Source of the DNA: Fervidibacter canadensis
GTDB lineage: Bacteria > Armatimonadota > Fervidibacteria > Fervidibacterales > Fervidibacteraceae
Direction: 5' to 3'
NCBI GenBank assembly: GCA_041446545.1
Contig: JBGOEJ010000012.1
Location: 1-64,000, forward strand
DNA: 64,000 nt
Below are positions 1 to 8,500 of this stretch, in pieces; the first letter of the stretch is position 1; the number at the start of each line of letters is the position of its first letter. A program made the translations under genes and the position numbers. Under the pieces are notes generated by a model. That model was not told where the DNA came from, made no database searches, and was given only the letters and a program-made list of their open reading frames with translations.

Positions 1-111
1 CCTGATTTCGTTGGTGACCATCACCGCCCTAAGAATCTTGGGGTTCAAACTTGCCAACACCTTCAACACCGTCAACAACGCCTTGCCTACTTAGCGGACC
101 GTCGCCAGTGA

Positions 112-291
112 TCAGCGAGTTAGGGATGGTTGCTGCCCTTGCGGCAAAAACTGGGGTGGTCCGACATCGTGGGATGGCAAAGGCGGTGGTGCTATCTGTT
201 GGCGATAATACCGAACCAACATCATCAAAGCGATGATAAGCACGAAAATGGCGACCGCCGCAACCCACCTTTGACGGACACCTGCTTGCAT
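112..291 (-). CDS. Small single-span membrane protein with proline-rich tail
   Basis: This 59-residue protein has a short basic N-terminus, one hydrophobic segment (about residues 10-27, rich in V, I, L, M), then a basic stretch and a tail rich in Pro, Gln and Ser. I do not recognise the family. It lies just downstream of a DUF1559 pseudopilin gene on the same strand. The gene at 4306-4470 has the same plan and the same position behind a second pseudopilin gene, which makes both more believable despite their size. A role in anchoring or export of the pseudopilin is only a guess. Confidence 0.55.
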   Translation of the reverse strand: MQAGVRQRWVAAVAIFVLIIALMMLVRYYRQQIAPPPLPSHDVGPPQFLPQGQQPSLTR

Positions 292-322
292 CTGTCATCA
301 CCCACCTGTTGGCAAAATCACA

Positions 323-350
323 GGGGACGCCACGCAAAAGTAGCGTCCCC
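323..350 (-). terminator. Hairpin between pseudopilin remnant and small membrane gene
   Basis: GGGGACGC and GCGTCCCC form a perfect 8-bp stem around a 12-nt loop. T-rich stretches flank it on both strands, more strongly on the plus strand. It sits between the stop of the pseudopilin gene and the start of the small membrane gene, so it could be an intrinsic terminator or attenuator. Confidence 0.45.
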
Positions 351-365
351 GTTTCTTTTGTGGGT

Positions 366-1228
366 TCATGGTTGGTCTAACCAACCGCCCGGTGTCGTCC
401 AAATCCCCGTGCGACGGGCACGAGAAAAATAGTCGGGGGCACTATTGCGCCACCAAGCGACGAAAGAGCGCCATTGGGAGAACTTGGCGTGTCCGTCCAC
501 ATAGATAACATCCGAGCCCATCAAATGGCGAGTCGCCCGAACATGAAGTGCCTCGTTAGTCTGGAAACTTGGACCAGCACAATCCGCCACACACCAATCA
601 GCGAAAGCGATTCGCCCGACCATGGAGTTGCCGTCGGGATGCGCCCCATCGGCTGCCATGACATACATCGCCGGTGCCTCAATCTCCGCCAAATGCCGTC
701 CCGTCAAGTCCCGCCGCAACAGCGTCCCTTCCACTTTCGCCGTGATGGGGTTGAAGTTCCAGCCAGGTTCGGTGTTGGTGGCTCCCAAGGATTGGGATGC
801 AGAAACTGCGGGACAGCGGGAAATGGGCAACTTGGTAGTGGGTTCAAAGTCCACTTGAGTTTCGCCGAAGGACAGTCGTAAACTTGCCGATTTTTAAGGT
901 AAGGCTGCGTTTGAACCTGCCATCGTAAAAAGGCATTCCAACCAAGGTGTTGCCAAGGACCACGAGAACGCAGGTTAGGATAATCGCGCTAAGTATTCGT
1001 GCCAAGGAACTGCTCGTCGTAGTCCTGCACATACTGAACCGCTGCCAGCCCAATTTGCCGACAATTAGACAGACAGGCTGCCTGCCGCGCCTTCTCGCGA
1101 GCCTGGCTGAAGACGGGGAACAAAATCGCCGCCAGGATCGCAATAATGGCGATCACCACGAGCAACTCAATAAGCGTGAAGCCCCGAACGAGCCCTGCCG
1201 TGCCACGAAGGTTTCGGCACTGCCGCAT
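366..1228 (-). pseudogene. DUF1559-type pseudopilin, broken by a stop codon and a frameshift
   Basis: The start ATG at 1228 follows AGGAGGG. The N-terminus carries a class III prepilin signal (GFTLIELLVVIAIIAILAA) and then the DUF1559 pattern FPVFSQAREKARQAACLSN. The frame is cut by TAG at 989-991, straight after the conserved DYDEQ region. The same frame then goes on with family-like sequence (WNAFLRWQVQTQPYLKNRQV) until near 860-875, where it must shift to reach the C-terminal part, which ends with the typical VDGHAKF motif. Two lesions make a working product unlikely unless they are assembly errors. Such proteins are exported, membrane-anchored pseudopilins of unknown role, common in Planctomycetota and Armatimonadota. 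Confidence 0.75.
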
Positions 1229-1556
1229 CGCGAATCCCTCCTTATGCAAGCGTGGCGACGGCGAAATTGTGGGAGCAACTTCCAACGAACGGTCAGGCGA
1301 AAATTGACCTTTTGAACGGTCAATGTTAACTGCACCTAAAGGCAAGTGCCGTTCATTTCCACCACAACCGATTGACTGCGCTCCTTCGCATGCGGACGAT
1401 GTCCAGCCAGCCAAGATGGTGAGCGAAAGAGATAGCCAGCGACGATGGCATAATCGCAAACCGAGGAAGTTTTATCGCCTCCCCGTGTCTCCGAACACGC
1501 CATAATTTTGGCGTCAAAAGATGCCCGCAAAAGTTTTATGGGAGGTGTGCCAAGCG
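1229..1556. other. Divergent intergenic region with no gene seen
   Basis: This 328-base gap separates the leftward pseudopilin remnant from the rightward fucosidase gene and must hold both promoters. I see the two ribosome-binding sites at its edges (AGGAGGG on the minus strand, GGGAGGTG at about 1540 on the plus strand) but no convincing promoter boxes, RNA gene or repeat. Confidence 0.4.
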
Positions 1557-3245
1557 ATGTGGTGGGTGGTGTTGGTCAGCACAGCAATAACTCCGACGCA
1601 GGCAGACCGATTGGCATGGTGGCGCGAGGCGAAGTTCGGCATGTTCATCCATTGGGGGCTTTACGCCATCCCTGCCGGCGAATGGAAGGGCAAACGCATT
1701 CCCGGCATCGGCGAATGGATCATGCACAACGCTCAAATTCCCGTCACCGAATATGAGCAACTCGTCCACCAGTTCAACCCGACGGAGTTCAACGCCGATG
1801 AGTGGGTTTTGTTAGCGAAAGAGGCAGGGATGCGCTACATCACCATCACCACCAAGCACCACGATGGTTTCTGCCTCTTTGACAGCGCCCTGACCGATTA
1901 CGACATCATGAGCACGCCCTTTAAGCGCGACATCATCGGCGAATTAGTGCAAGCATGTCGGCGACATGGTGTCCGCATCCAGTTTTACTACTCGCTGCTG
2001 GACTGGCATCACCCGCACTACGTCCCACGCCCTAAATGGGTTCAAGACCTGCCAGGTCACCAACGCGACTTCAATCGCTATCTTGACTACATGTTCGGGC
2101 AAATCCGTGAGTTGTGCGAGAAGTATCGCCCTGACGGAATCTGGTTTGACGGCGGATGGGAGCATTCAGCCCAAGAGTGGCGTTCTGAAGAGTTATTGCG
2201 GATGATTTGGAGCATTTTGCCCGATGCTGTCATCAATAACCGCGCCCAATTGCCCGCCGATTACGACACACCCGAACAATATGTGCCCGCCGCTGCGCCT
2301 CGTCGGGGCAAGGAACGGCGCTTATGGGAGACCTGCATGACGATGAACGACACTTGGGGCTACCGCAAGGACGACTTCAATTACAAGTCCGTCCGCCAAC
2401 TCGTCCAGACCCTCGTGGACATCGTGAGCAAAGGCGGCAACTTTTTGCTTAATGTCGGTCCGATGGCGAACGGCAAAATCCCGCCTGAGCAAGTGGAGCG
2501 GTTGCGGCAAATTGGCGCTTGGCTGTGGCAAAACGGCGAAGCAATTTATGGCACTGACCCATCGCCCTTCCTCAACCACATCCCGCCCGTCGGTGGTTGC
2601 ACCGTCAAGGGCGATCGGCTCTTTGTCCACTTGTTTGACTACCCGACAGCGCCGCTGGAGTTGTCGGGCTTAAAGACCCGCGTTCGGAAGGCTTACCTGT
2701 TGCGGGACAAAACGCCCGTTGAGTTTCGGCAGGACGCTTTGACCTTGACACTTCATTGCCCGCCTGTTGTGCCCGACCCTTACGACACCATCGTCGTCTT
2801 GGAACTGGAGGGCGCTCCTGAAGTGGACAACGCTTTGCGGCAGGCAAGAGACGGCAGCATAGATTTGCCCGCCCGATTCGCCGAAATTCACGGGACGACG
2901 GCGCGCTACGAATACGGACACGGCAAGGACAACATCGGCTATTGGACGGACGCCAACGATTGGGTCTCGTGGGAATTCCTCGTGGAGCGGGGTGGGACTT
3001 TCCGCTTAGAAATCACCTACGCTTGCGACAAGGGCACGGGTGGCAGTGAATTCGTCGTGGAAGTGGCGGGACAAAAGTTAACAGGCGTCGTGGAAGAGAC
3101 GGGCTCGTGGACGAACTTCGTGACGAAACCGTTGGGCACTGTCACCCTTTCCCCCGGTCGCCACACCCTTTCCGTTCGCCCGACGAAAAAGCCCGGCGCC
3201 GCTGTGATGAACTTGCAACGCATCAAGTTACTCCCCCAATCTTGA
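1557..3245 (+). CDS. Secreted alpha-L-fucosidase, GH29 family
   Basis: The protein should hydrolyse alpha-L-fucosyl linkages in glycans outside the cytoplasm. The chosen ATG lies 10 bases after GGAGG and gives a 562-residue protein starting with a short hydrophobic signal-like stretch ending near TQA. GH29 landmarks follow: FGMFIHWG (27-34), TTKHHDGF (98-105) and the nucleophile motif WFDGGWE with Asp198. After the barrel there is a C-terminal beta domain (about 440-562, from YWTDANDWVSWEF) resembling a carbohydrate-binding module. A longer start at 1521 would lack a ribosome-binding site and spoil the signal. It stands alone, without sugar transporter genes. Confidence 0.93.
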   Translation: MWWVVLVSTAITPTQADRLAWWREAKFGMFIHWGLYAIPAGEWKGKRIPGIGEWIMHNAQIPVTEYEQLVHQFNPTEFNADEWVLLAKEAGMRYITITTKHHDGFCLFDSALTDYDIMSTPFKRDIIGELVQACRRHGVRIQFYYSLLDWHHPHYVPRPKWVQDLPGHQRDFNRYLDYMFGQIRELCEKYRPDGIWFDGGWEHSAQEWRSEELLRMIWSILPDAVINNRAQLPADYDTPEQYVPAAAPRRGKERRLWETCMTMNDTWGYRKDDFNYKSVRQLVQTLVDIVSKGGNFLLNVGPMANGKIPPEQVERLRQIGAWLWQNGEAIYGTDPSPFLNHIPPVGGCTVKGDRLFVHLFDYPTAPLELSGLKTRVRKAYLLRDKTPVEFRQDALTLTLHCPPVVPDPYDTIVVLELEGAPEVDNALRQARDGSIDLPARFAEIHGTTARYEYGHGKDNIGYWTDANDWVSWEFLVERGGTFRLEITYACDKGTGGSEFVVEVAGQKLTGVVEETGSWTNFVTKPLGTVTLSPGRHTLSVRPTKKPGAAVMNLQRIKLLPQS

Positions 3246-3423
3246 CAGTTTTGAGCGCCGCAATTTGCTAACTCCTCCCTTCCGATTTTGAGGATGGCGT
3301 ATCTCGCAACTCGTGCGTTTTGGCGACTTTTTCCGAGGGTAGGGGCTTGAGACGCTTCCCAGTGCTAAAATGGCAGCAGCTGCCAATAAGGCAGCAAGCC
3401 CAAGAACAGGGAGGTTGAAAGTC

Positions 3424-4294
3424 ATGATGCGGTGCGCCCAACGGGCAAAGTTGTCTCCTGTCAGTCAAACTCGGATAGGTCGCGACGGCTTTACGCTCAT
3501 TGAGTTGCTCGTGGTGATCGCGATTATCGCCATTCTGGCAGCGATTCTGTTCCCCGTGTTCAGTCAAAGCCCGTGCCAAAGCCCGCCAAGCCGCTTGCCT
3601 CTCCAACATGCGCCAGTGCGGTTTAGCCATCAACATGTATCAGCAAGACTACGACGAGACGGTCATCCCTTGTTACCTCTATGTCGTCCACTGGACGCAA
3701 GGGACGGCAATCCTTTACTGGTGGATGGACCTTGCCCAACCCTACATGCGGAACGACCAACTTTACCTTTGTCCTGAGCGCCAACCTGCCCGATACACTT
3801 TTGGTCGTTCCCTCTTTCCGCCGGGGGAAGGAGCAAATAAGCGGGTGCTTTTGTGGAACTTGGGAGGCAACAATTGGCACGCTAACTTTCGGGGCGGGGA
3901 AGCCAATTTGCAGTTTGACATGATCGGACCTTTAGCGCCGACCAGAACTTGGCTTCCGATTACAGTCAAGATGGCGAGCATTCAAGAGCCCGCTCGCGTC
4001 GTCGCCATCACGGACGCAGGCAGCATTGAACTATGGAGCGCGAGGTGTCATCATGATTGGCTTCCCGACGGTCATCCCCTTCGTTTCCCCGCCTTCGTTA
4101 CTCGCAACGACCCTTTCTGGGGGTTGCTGCGAGGTTGGGTGAACTTGCGCCATGTGGAAGGGTTCAACGCTATCTTTGTGGACGGGCATGCTAAATGGCT
4201 GAAGCGCACCAATAGCGAGGCGGACTGGGCAAATAACCCGCAAGCCCGACTTGTCGGTTTTTCGGCTGGCTGCCGCGACGAAGTGCGGTTTTAG
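3424..4294 (+). pseudogene. DUF1559-type pseudopilin with +1 frameshift
   Basis: The start at 3424 follows AGGGAGG. Residues GFTLIELLVVIAIIAILAA form the prepilin signal, followed by FPVFSQ. At 3565-3568 one extra A throws the frame. Skipping it gives the family sequence ARAKARQAACLSNMRQCGLA and then a good C-terminal domain with IFVDGHAKW. Repaired, the protein would have 289 residues. The lesion is a single base in a run of three A, so it may be a real mutation, an assembly error or, less likely, programmed slippage. The gene is followed after 11 bases by the small membrane gene at 4306. Confidence 0.75.
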
Positions 4295-4305
4295 GGGGGA
4301 CAAGG

Positions 4306-4470
4306 ATGCAACGCCCAATCTACCCTATTGTGGCAGTAGCGATTGTCATCGCTGTCCTTATCCTAATTGTGGTCGGGATTTGGTGGTGGCGGCGACCGTC
4401 AGCGTCACCACCCATCGTCACGACTCCACCAGGCACGGACATCCCGCCACCCGTCCGACCAAGGCGTTGA
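4306..4470 (+). CDS. Small single-span membrane protein with proline-rich tail
   Basis: This 54-residue protein starts with MQRPIYP, has one very hydrophobic span (about residues 8-27), a WWWRR boundary and a tail of Pro, Ser and Thr. AGGGGGGACAAGG just before the ATG serves as ribosome-binding site. It copies the layout of the gene at 112-291: pseudopilin first, tiny membrane protein next. The function is unknown. It is probably transcribed and translated together with its neighbours, as the permease starts about 20 bases further on. Confidence 0.6.
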   Translation: MQRPIYPIVAVAIVIAVLILIVVGIWWWRRPSASPPIVTTPPGTDIPPPVRPRR

Positions 4471-4489
4471 AAGGGGCGTGGGAAACAAT

Positions 4490-6460
4490 TTGACGCTTTT
4501 GTTTTCGGCTCTCCTTATCGCCCTCAATGCCCTTTGGGATGCTTACGGGCTGATGACGGGGCAAATGCGCCCGTCTACGGTTTCGTTGTTCGTCAATGTC
4601 GTCGCCACGCTTTTCACTGTCGCCGCTCTCAACGAACTGGCGCGAAGGTCGCTGAAGCGCTCCCTGTCGCCCTCCACGCTCCTTTGGCTTTATGTCAGCC
4701 TTTCGGTCGCTTCAGCCGTTTTCGGTTTGGATTTGTTGCAGCCTCTTTTGTCCGTCATTGCCCATCCTGTCTGGTTTGCGGGGCAAGGCAACGATTGGGA
4801 TGTCACCATCTTGCCTTACTTGCCCAATTTGCCCGTCGTTTGGGGCAAAGAGGCTTTGCAGGGCTTTTACACGGGCTTGGCGACTTTTGAGCGATGGGAT
4901 ATTGTGAAGGGTTGGCTACCAGCGTTGCTTTGGTGGGGAGGTTTTTTGCTTTTGCTGGGCATTGCGATGTTGAGTTTGTGCCTTGTGTTTCTTCGGGGCT
5001 GGACGGAACGAGCCCGCCTCAGTTATCCCATCGCCCAAATCCCACTGGAACTTTTGACGCCCAAGTTGCCTCTGTTTCGGCAAAAAGTTTTCTGGGCGGG
5101 TTTTGGCTTGGCTTCGTTCATGAACTTGCTTAAAGGCTTGCATTTCCTCTACCCGAACATCCCCAGCATGGGCGGTTGGCTTTTTGATTTGCGCCCCTTC
5201 TTTCCCAACCGCCCCTTCAACGCCATCGGCTGGACGCCCATCACTTTGCTCCCTTTCGGTGTCGGTTTGGGTTTTTTGATGCCTGTTGACTTGACCCTTT
5301 CTTGCTGGGTTTTCTACCTCGTCTGGAAACTTGAGCGAGTTTTAGCGGCGATGACGGGGTGGTGGGGATTGCCCCGCTTCCCTTACGCCGAAGAGCAACA
5401 ATTTGGCGCTTATGCTTGTTGGGCTTTGTTGGCGCTGATGCCGAAATTAAGGGCAGGCGTGCAAGCGTTAGAGCGTGCAAGGGCGCGAGGGTATTCGCAA
5501 GGGAGTGCCGTTCAGCAATTAGCCACCGTGAACTTCTCATCCAGCCGATTTGACCCTTCCGACGAAAATTTCGCCGCCCTCGGATTTCTCCTTTGCTTCT
5601 TCGGTTTGGTGGCTTTATGCGTTTGGCAGGGGATGAGTTGTTGGCTTGCGCTGATGTTCTTTGCGGGCTACTTCCTGATTTCCGTTGGCATCACCCGCAT
5701 CCGCGCTCAGTTGGGTTCACCCGTGCATGATTTGCATTTCGCTGGACCTGACCGAATGTTGCTGTTTGTCTTGGGCAGTCAAAACCTTTCAAAGCGTGAC
5801 CTTTGCTTTTTGACGCTCTTTGGTGGTTTCAACCGAGCCTACCGAGGTCACCCGATGCCCCACATGCTGGAAGGGATGTGGCTTGAGAAACGACTGCGGG
5901 AAACGGGACAAGGGACATGGGACACGGAAAAGAGACGAACTGCCGAATTGCCGAACTGCCGACCTACCGATTTGCCGATCTCCCGAACCGCCGCTTTCGC
6001 AAGCCTTTGGGGATGGTTGCTTGGTTATGCGTTTGGTGTTTGGGCGTTGTTGCGGGCATCCTTTCGGTTTGGTGGGCGACCTTGGTATGGCATGGAAGTT
6101 TTCCGCCAACTTGACACTTACTTGCACGCTCCCACTTCTTTCAGCTGGGCATCTTTGGCGGCAATTTTGCTGGGCGGGTTGCAAACGGCGCTTTTGGCGA
6201 CTTTGCACAACCGATTTAACTTCCCCCTTCACCCAGCAGGCTTCGTCGTTTCGGGCAGTTGGAGCATGAATTTGTTTTGGGTCTCGCTTTTCGTGGCATG
6301 GCTTTTGAAGGTGTCGCTCATCCGTTGGGGCGGGTTGGTGATGCATCGGCAAGCGACGCCCTTTTTCATGGGCTTGGTCGTCGGCGACTATTTGATGGGG
6401 AGTTTTTGGTCGCTGTGGGGATGCTGGCGGCACCGTCCCGCCTACAACTTTTTGCCGTAG
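4490..6460 (+). CDS. Polytopic membrane protein, DUF6785/oligopeptide-transporter-like
   Basis: About 656 residues with a dozen or more membrane spans. The order of features (an N-terminal WLYVSLSVAS span, WAGFGLASFMNLLKGLHFLYPNIP in the middle, a cytoplasmic loop with GSPVHDLHFAGPDR, and C-terminal WGGL) resembles the DUF6785/DUF6784 integral membrane family of Planctomycetota and Armatimonadota, which is related to OPT transporters; the substrate is unknown. I prefer the TTG at 4490, just behind GGGAAACAA; a GTG at 4478 is possible. A polar stretch at about residues 473-500 (RLRETGQGTWDTEKRR onwards) is encoded by 7-nt-periodic repeats and looks inserted into a loop. Confidence 0.65.
   Translation: MTLLFSALLIALNALWDAYGLMTGQMRPSTVSLFVNVVATLFTVAALNELARRSLKRSLSPSTLLWLYVSLSVASAVFGLDLLQPLLSVIAHPVWFAGQGNDWDVTILPYLPNLPVVWGKEALQGFYTGLATFERWDIVKGWLPALLWWGGFLLLLGIAMLSLCLVFLRGWTERARLSYPIAQIPLELLTPKLPLFRQKVFWAGFGLASFMNLLKGLHFLYPNIPSMGGWLFDLRPFFPNRPFNAIGWTPITLLPFGVGLGFLMPVDLTLSCWVFYLVWKLERVLAAMTGWWGLPRFPYAEEQQFGAYACWALLALMPKLRAGVQALERARARGYSQGSAVQQLATVNFSSSRFDPSDENFAALGFLLCFFGLVALCVWQGMSCWLALMFFAGYFLISVGITRIRAQLGSPVHDLHFAGPDRMLLFVLGSQNLSKRDLCFLTLFGGFNRAYRGHPMPHMLEGMWLEKRLRETGQGTWDTEKRRTAELPNCRPTDLPISRTAAFASLWGWLLGYAFGVWALLRASFRFGGRPWYGMEVFRQLDTYLHAPTSFSWASLAAILLGGLQTALLATLHNRFNFPLHPAGFVVSGSWSMNLFWVSLFVAWLLKVSLIRWGGLVMHRQATPFFMGLVVGDYLMGSFWSLWGCWRHRPAYNFLP
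5905..5992. repeat. Two 7-nt-periodic repeat tracts inside the permease gene
   Basis: A GGGAC tract (GGGACAAGGGACATGGGACA) is followed by a tract of TGCCGAA-like units (from 5938). Both keep about 7-base spacing and leave the reading frame open. They encode a polar loop rich in Arg, Thr, Pro and Leu. Confidence 0.7.
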
Positions 6461-6467
6461 ACAAATT

Positions 6468-6728
6468 TCACACCGAAACGAGTTGCCCGTCTTGACTTTC
6501 CAAGTCAATGCGCCAAAGGTGTTCGGGCACCATGCCGTGTCGCTTTTGGAATTCGTCCAAGGCTTCCCGGCTGGGGGCGGTGAAGAGACAAATGAGGACA
6601 CCGGAGACGATGCCTGCGTAGGCTTTCTCGCACCGCACCTCGCCAGGCTCCATCAACTTCGCCACCAACTCTTGCAATTGCCGTCGGGTCAAACACGCCG
6701 TCGCATAGACGCCCAAATACTTCGCCAT
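6468..6728 (-). CDS. DUF4242-like small protein
   Basis: An 86-residue soluble protein starting MAKYLGVYATACLTRRQLQEL. The pattern of a short beta strand, a helix with a Gln-Leu-rich start, a strand GVLICLFTAPSREALDEFQKRHG and an ending strand resembles the DUF4242/SCO4226 nickel-binding ferredoxin-like fold. A metal-binding role is suggested only by that resemblance; the histidines are few (HGMVPEH). It converges on the permease gene with a 7-base gap and lies downstream of tRNA-Val on the same strand. Confidence 0.5.
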   Translation of the reverse strand: MAKYLGVYATACLTRRQLQELVAKLMEPGEVRCEKAYAGIVSGVLICLFTAPSREALDEFQKRHGMVPEHLWRIDLESQDGQLVSV

Positions 6729-6751
6729 TGCACTGCCCTCCGTGTCAAAGA

Positions 6752-6827
6752 TGGTGGGCGGTGCAGGACTTGAACCTGCGCCCTCCTCCTTGTAAGGGAG
6801 GCGCTCTCCCGCCTGAGCTAACCGCCC
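6752..6827 (-). tRNA. tRNA-Val (anticodon TAC)
   Basis: Read on the minus strand, the gene begins GGGCGGT and ends ACCGCCC + A with an encoded CCA. The D arm contains TTAGCTCAGG, the anticodon loop is CTTACAA closed by CCTCC/GGAGG, and the T arm carries GGTTCAAGTCC. Total length 76 including CCA. Anticodon TAC reads valine codons. Confidence 0.96.
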
Positions 6828-7018
6828 GTCGCCGTTGCAAGTATAACGCCCCTCGCTTGGCTTGATCCTTTCGTTGACATAAATCGCTGCATCTGGGCGG
6901 GCTTTTCGTTGATGTCCGTCACCAGTGACCACAAGGCGTCCGCAAAGAGCGGAAAGACGCGTTTCGGGCGTGGCATCATGATGATGCCGAAAAGGTGTCG
7001 GAGTGGAGGTGCGGGTTG

Positions 7019-8464
7019 GTGGAACGATGGGGCGAGTTGCCCTCCTTTGAGCGACGCCCGCTACCACCCTTCCCAGGTTGGTTGCCGATGATGGGTCCTG
7101 CCGTCGTCTGGATAGCACTGGCGGCAGGGAGCGGCGAATTAATTTGGTGGCCGCGCCTCGTCGCCAAATACGGCGAAAGTTTTCTGTTCCTGCTCATCCC
7201 TGCGACCCTTTTGCAATTGCCCCTCACTTACGCCATCGGGCGCTATACGATGGCGACGGGCGAAAGCATTTGGCAAGGTTTCATCCGACTCAACAAATGG
7301 TTCGCCTTGCTCCTTTGGGCGATGATGACGGTTCAATTTTTCTGGCTGGGCGGATGGGTGACGGCAGGCAGCGGCGGTCTGGCGCACCTCATAGATTTCC
7401 CGCACGGCTGGGACCAACGCGCCAAAACCCTCTTTTGGTCATGGCTCACCATCGGCATCCTCTTTCCGACCTTGCTTTTTAGCCCCCGCGCCTATCGCTT
7501 CGTGGAGGGCGTCATGTGGTTCATCTCCATCGTCACCTTCCTCGGCTTGCTCCTCGCCTGCTTGCATCCCGTCGTCCTGCGCACTGTGCCTTCGTTTTTG
7601 AAAGGTCTTTTGCTGCCTCGCTTTCCGCCCTTTGCGCCTTTGCCTCGCCCTTGGGACCCGCAGGATGCTGATGGCTTGCTCACTTCCCTTATCTTTGCGG
7701 GATTGGGCGGCTTCTTCATGCTGTTTTACTCCTACTGGGTGCGGGAGAAAGGAGCAGGCATGGCAGGTTACTTCGGACACATCACCAGCCCCATCACGGG
7801 TAAACCCGAAGTTATTCCGCTGTCGGGTTTCGTGCCAACGGATGATGCCGAAACGCCCAAACGGTGGTGGCAATGGCGGCGCTACTTGCTCGCTGACAGT
7901 TCTGTCGCCATCATCGGCAACATCGTCACGACTTTGATGACTTGCCTGCTCGCTTACGCCCTGCTCCATCCCAAAGGCTTGGTGCCGCAGGGATGGGAGT
8001 TAGTCGTCCATCAAATGCGCTTCTTTGAGACGATTGCCGGCGAAGCGGGGCGGGTGCTTTTCGCCTTCATCGCCGTCGCCTTCCTCTCCGACACTTGGTT
8101 GACAAGCCTTGACGCCGTCAGCCGAACCCACACCGATTTTTTGCTGAGTTTCTTCCCCGCCGCCCGTCGCTATCATCCGCGCGTTTGGTATTACGCCATC
8201 GCTGTCATCCTGACGGTCATCAGCGTCGTCACGATGCACCTTGCCAATCCCGAACAACTCATCCAGCGGACAGCCCTCATCGGGTTTGTAGGGATGCTGC
8301 TTTTCGGTGGAGCGTTACTTTGGCTCAACTACTTTTGGTTGCCCCGACACTTGCCTTCATCGCTGAAGCCGACGCGCCTTACGCCTATCGCCGTCGGCGT
8401 TTCATGGGTCGCCTATTTGGTGCTGGCAGCCGTTTACCTTTGGTTGCGGTTGAGCGGGCGATAA
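7019..8464 (+). CDS. Nramp-like membrane transporter
   Basis: A 481-residue protein with about eleven membrane spans. The first span carries GPAVVWIALAAGSGELIWWPRLVAKYG, which matches the N-terminal helix of the Nramp-like (APC superfamily) transporters. The canonical metal-binding DPGN motif of true Nramp is replaced by a GSGEL-type sequence, so the substrate need not be Mn or Fe. GTG at 7019 is chosen because GGAGGT ends 8 bases before it; a GTG at 6995 lacks such a site. No partner genes flank it. Confidence 0.7.
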   Translation: MERWGELPSFERRPLPPFPGWLPMMGPAVVWIALAAGSGELIWWPRLVAKYGESFLFLLIPATLLQLPLTYAIGRYTMATGESIWQGFIRLNKWFALLLWAMMTVQFFWLGGWVTAGSGGLAHLIDFPHGWDQRAKTLFWSWLTIGILFPTLLFSPRAYRFVEGVMWFISIVTFLGLLLACLHPVVLRTVPSFLKGLLLPRFPPFAPLPRPWDPQDADGLLTSLIFAGLGGFFMLFYSYWVREKGAGMAGYFGHITSPITGKPEVIPLSGFVPTDDAETPKRWWQWRRYLLADSSVAIIGNIVTTLMTCLLAYALLHPKGLVPQGWELVVHQMRFFETIAGEAGRVLFAFIAVAFLSDTWLTSLDAVSRTHTDFLLSFFPAARRYHPRVWYYAIAVILTVISVVTMHLANPEQLIQRTALIGFVGMLLFGGALLWLNYFWLPRHLPSSLKPTRLTPIAVGVSWVAYLVLAAVYLWLRLSGR

Positions 8465-8470
8465 AAAAAC

Positions 8471-8490
8471 GGGACGGGGGCGCGGGACGC
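8471..8490. repeat. GGGAC-type 7-nt repeat, intergenic
   Basis: GGGACGGGGGCGCGGGACGC directly after the transporter stop, the same repeat family as found inside genes elsewhere in the window. It lies between convergent genes. Confidence 0.6.
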
Positions 8491-8500
8491 AGGCGCAAAA

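Noticed and set aside
29..337. A 102-residue frame at the left end
   Set aside because: It has no family resemblance or signal, and it overlaps the better supported 59-residue membrane protein on the same strand in another frame.
3565..3570. Programmed +1 frameshift in the second pseudopilin gene
   Set aside because: The site lacks a slippery heptamer or a rare in-frame stop, and the neighbouring family member is also broken, so decay or error is simpler.
6995..7018. Upstream GTG as start of the Nramp-like gene
   Set aside because: It has no good ribosome-binding site, whereas GTG at 7019 follows GGAGGT at ideal distance.
7019..8464. True manganese/iron Nramp
   Set aside because: The first helix lacks the DPGN metal motif, so only a superfamily-level name is given.
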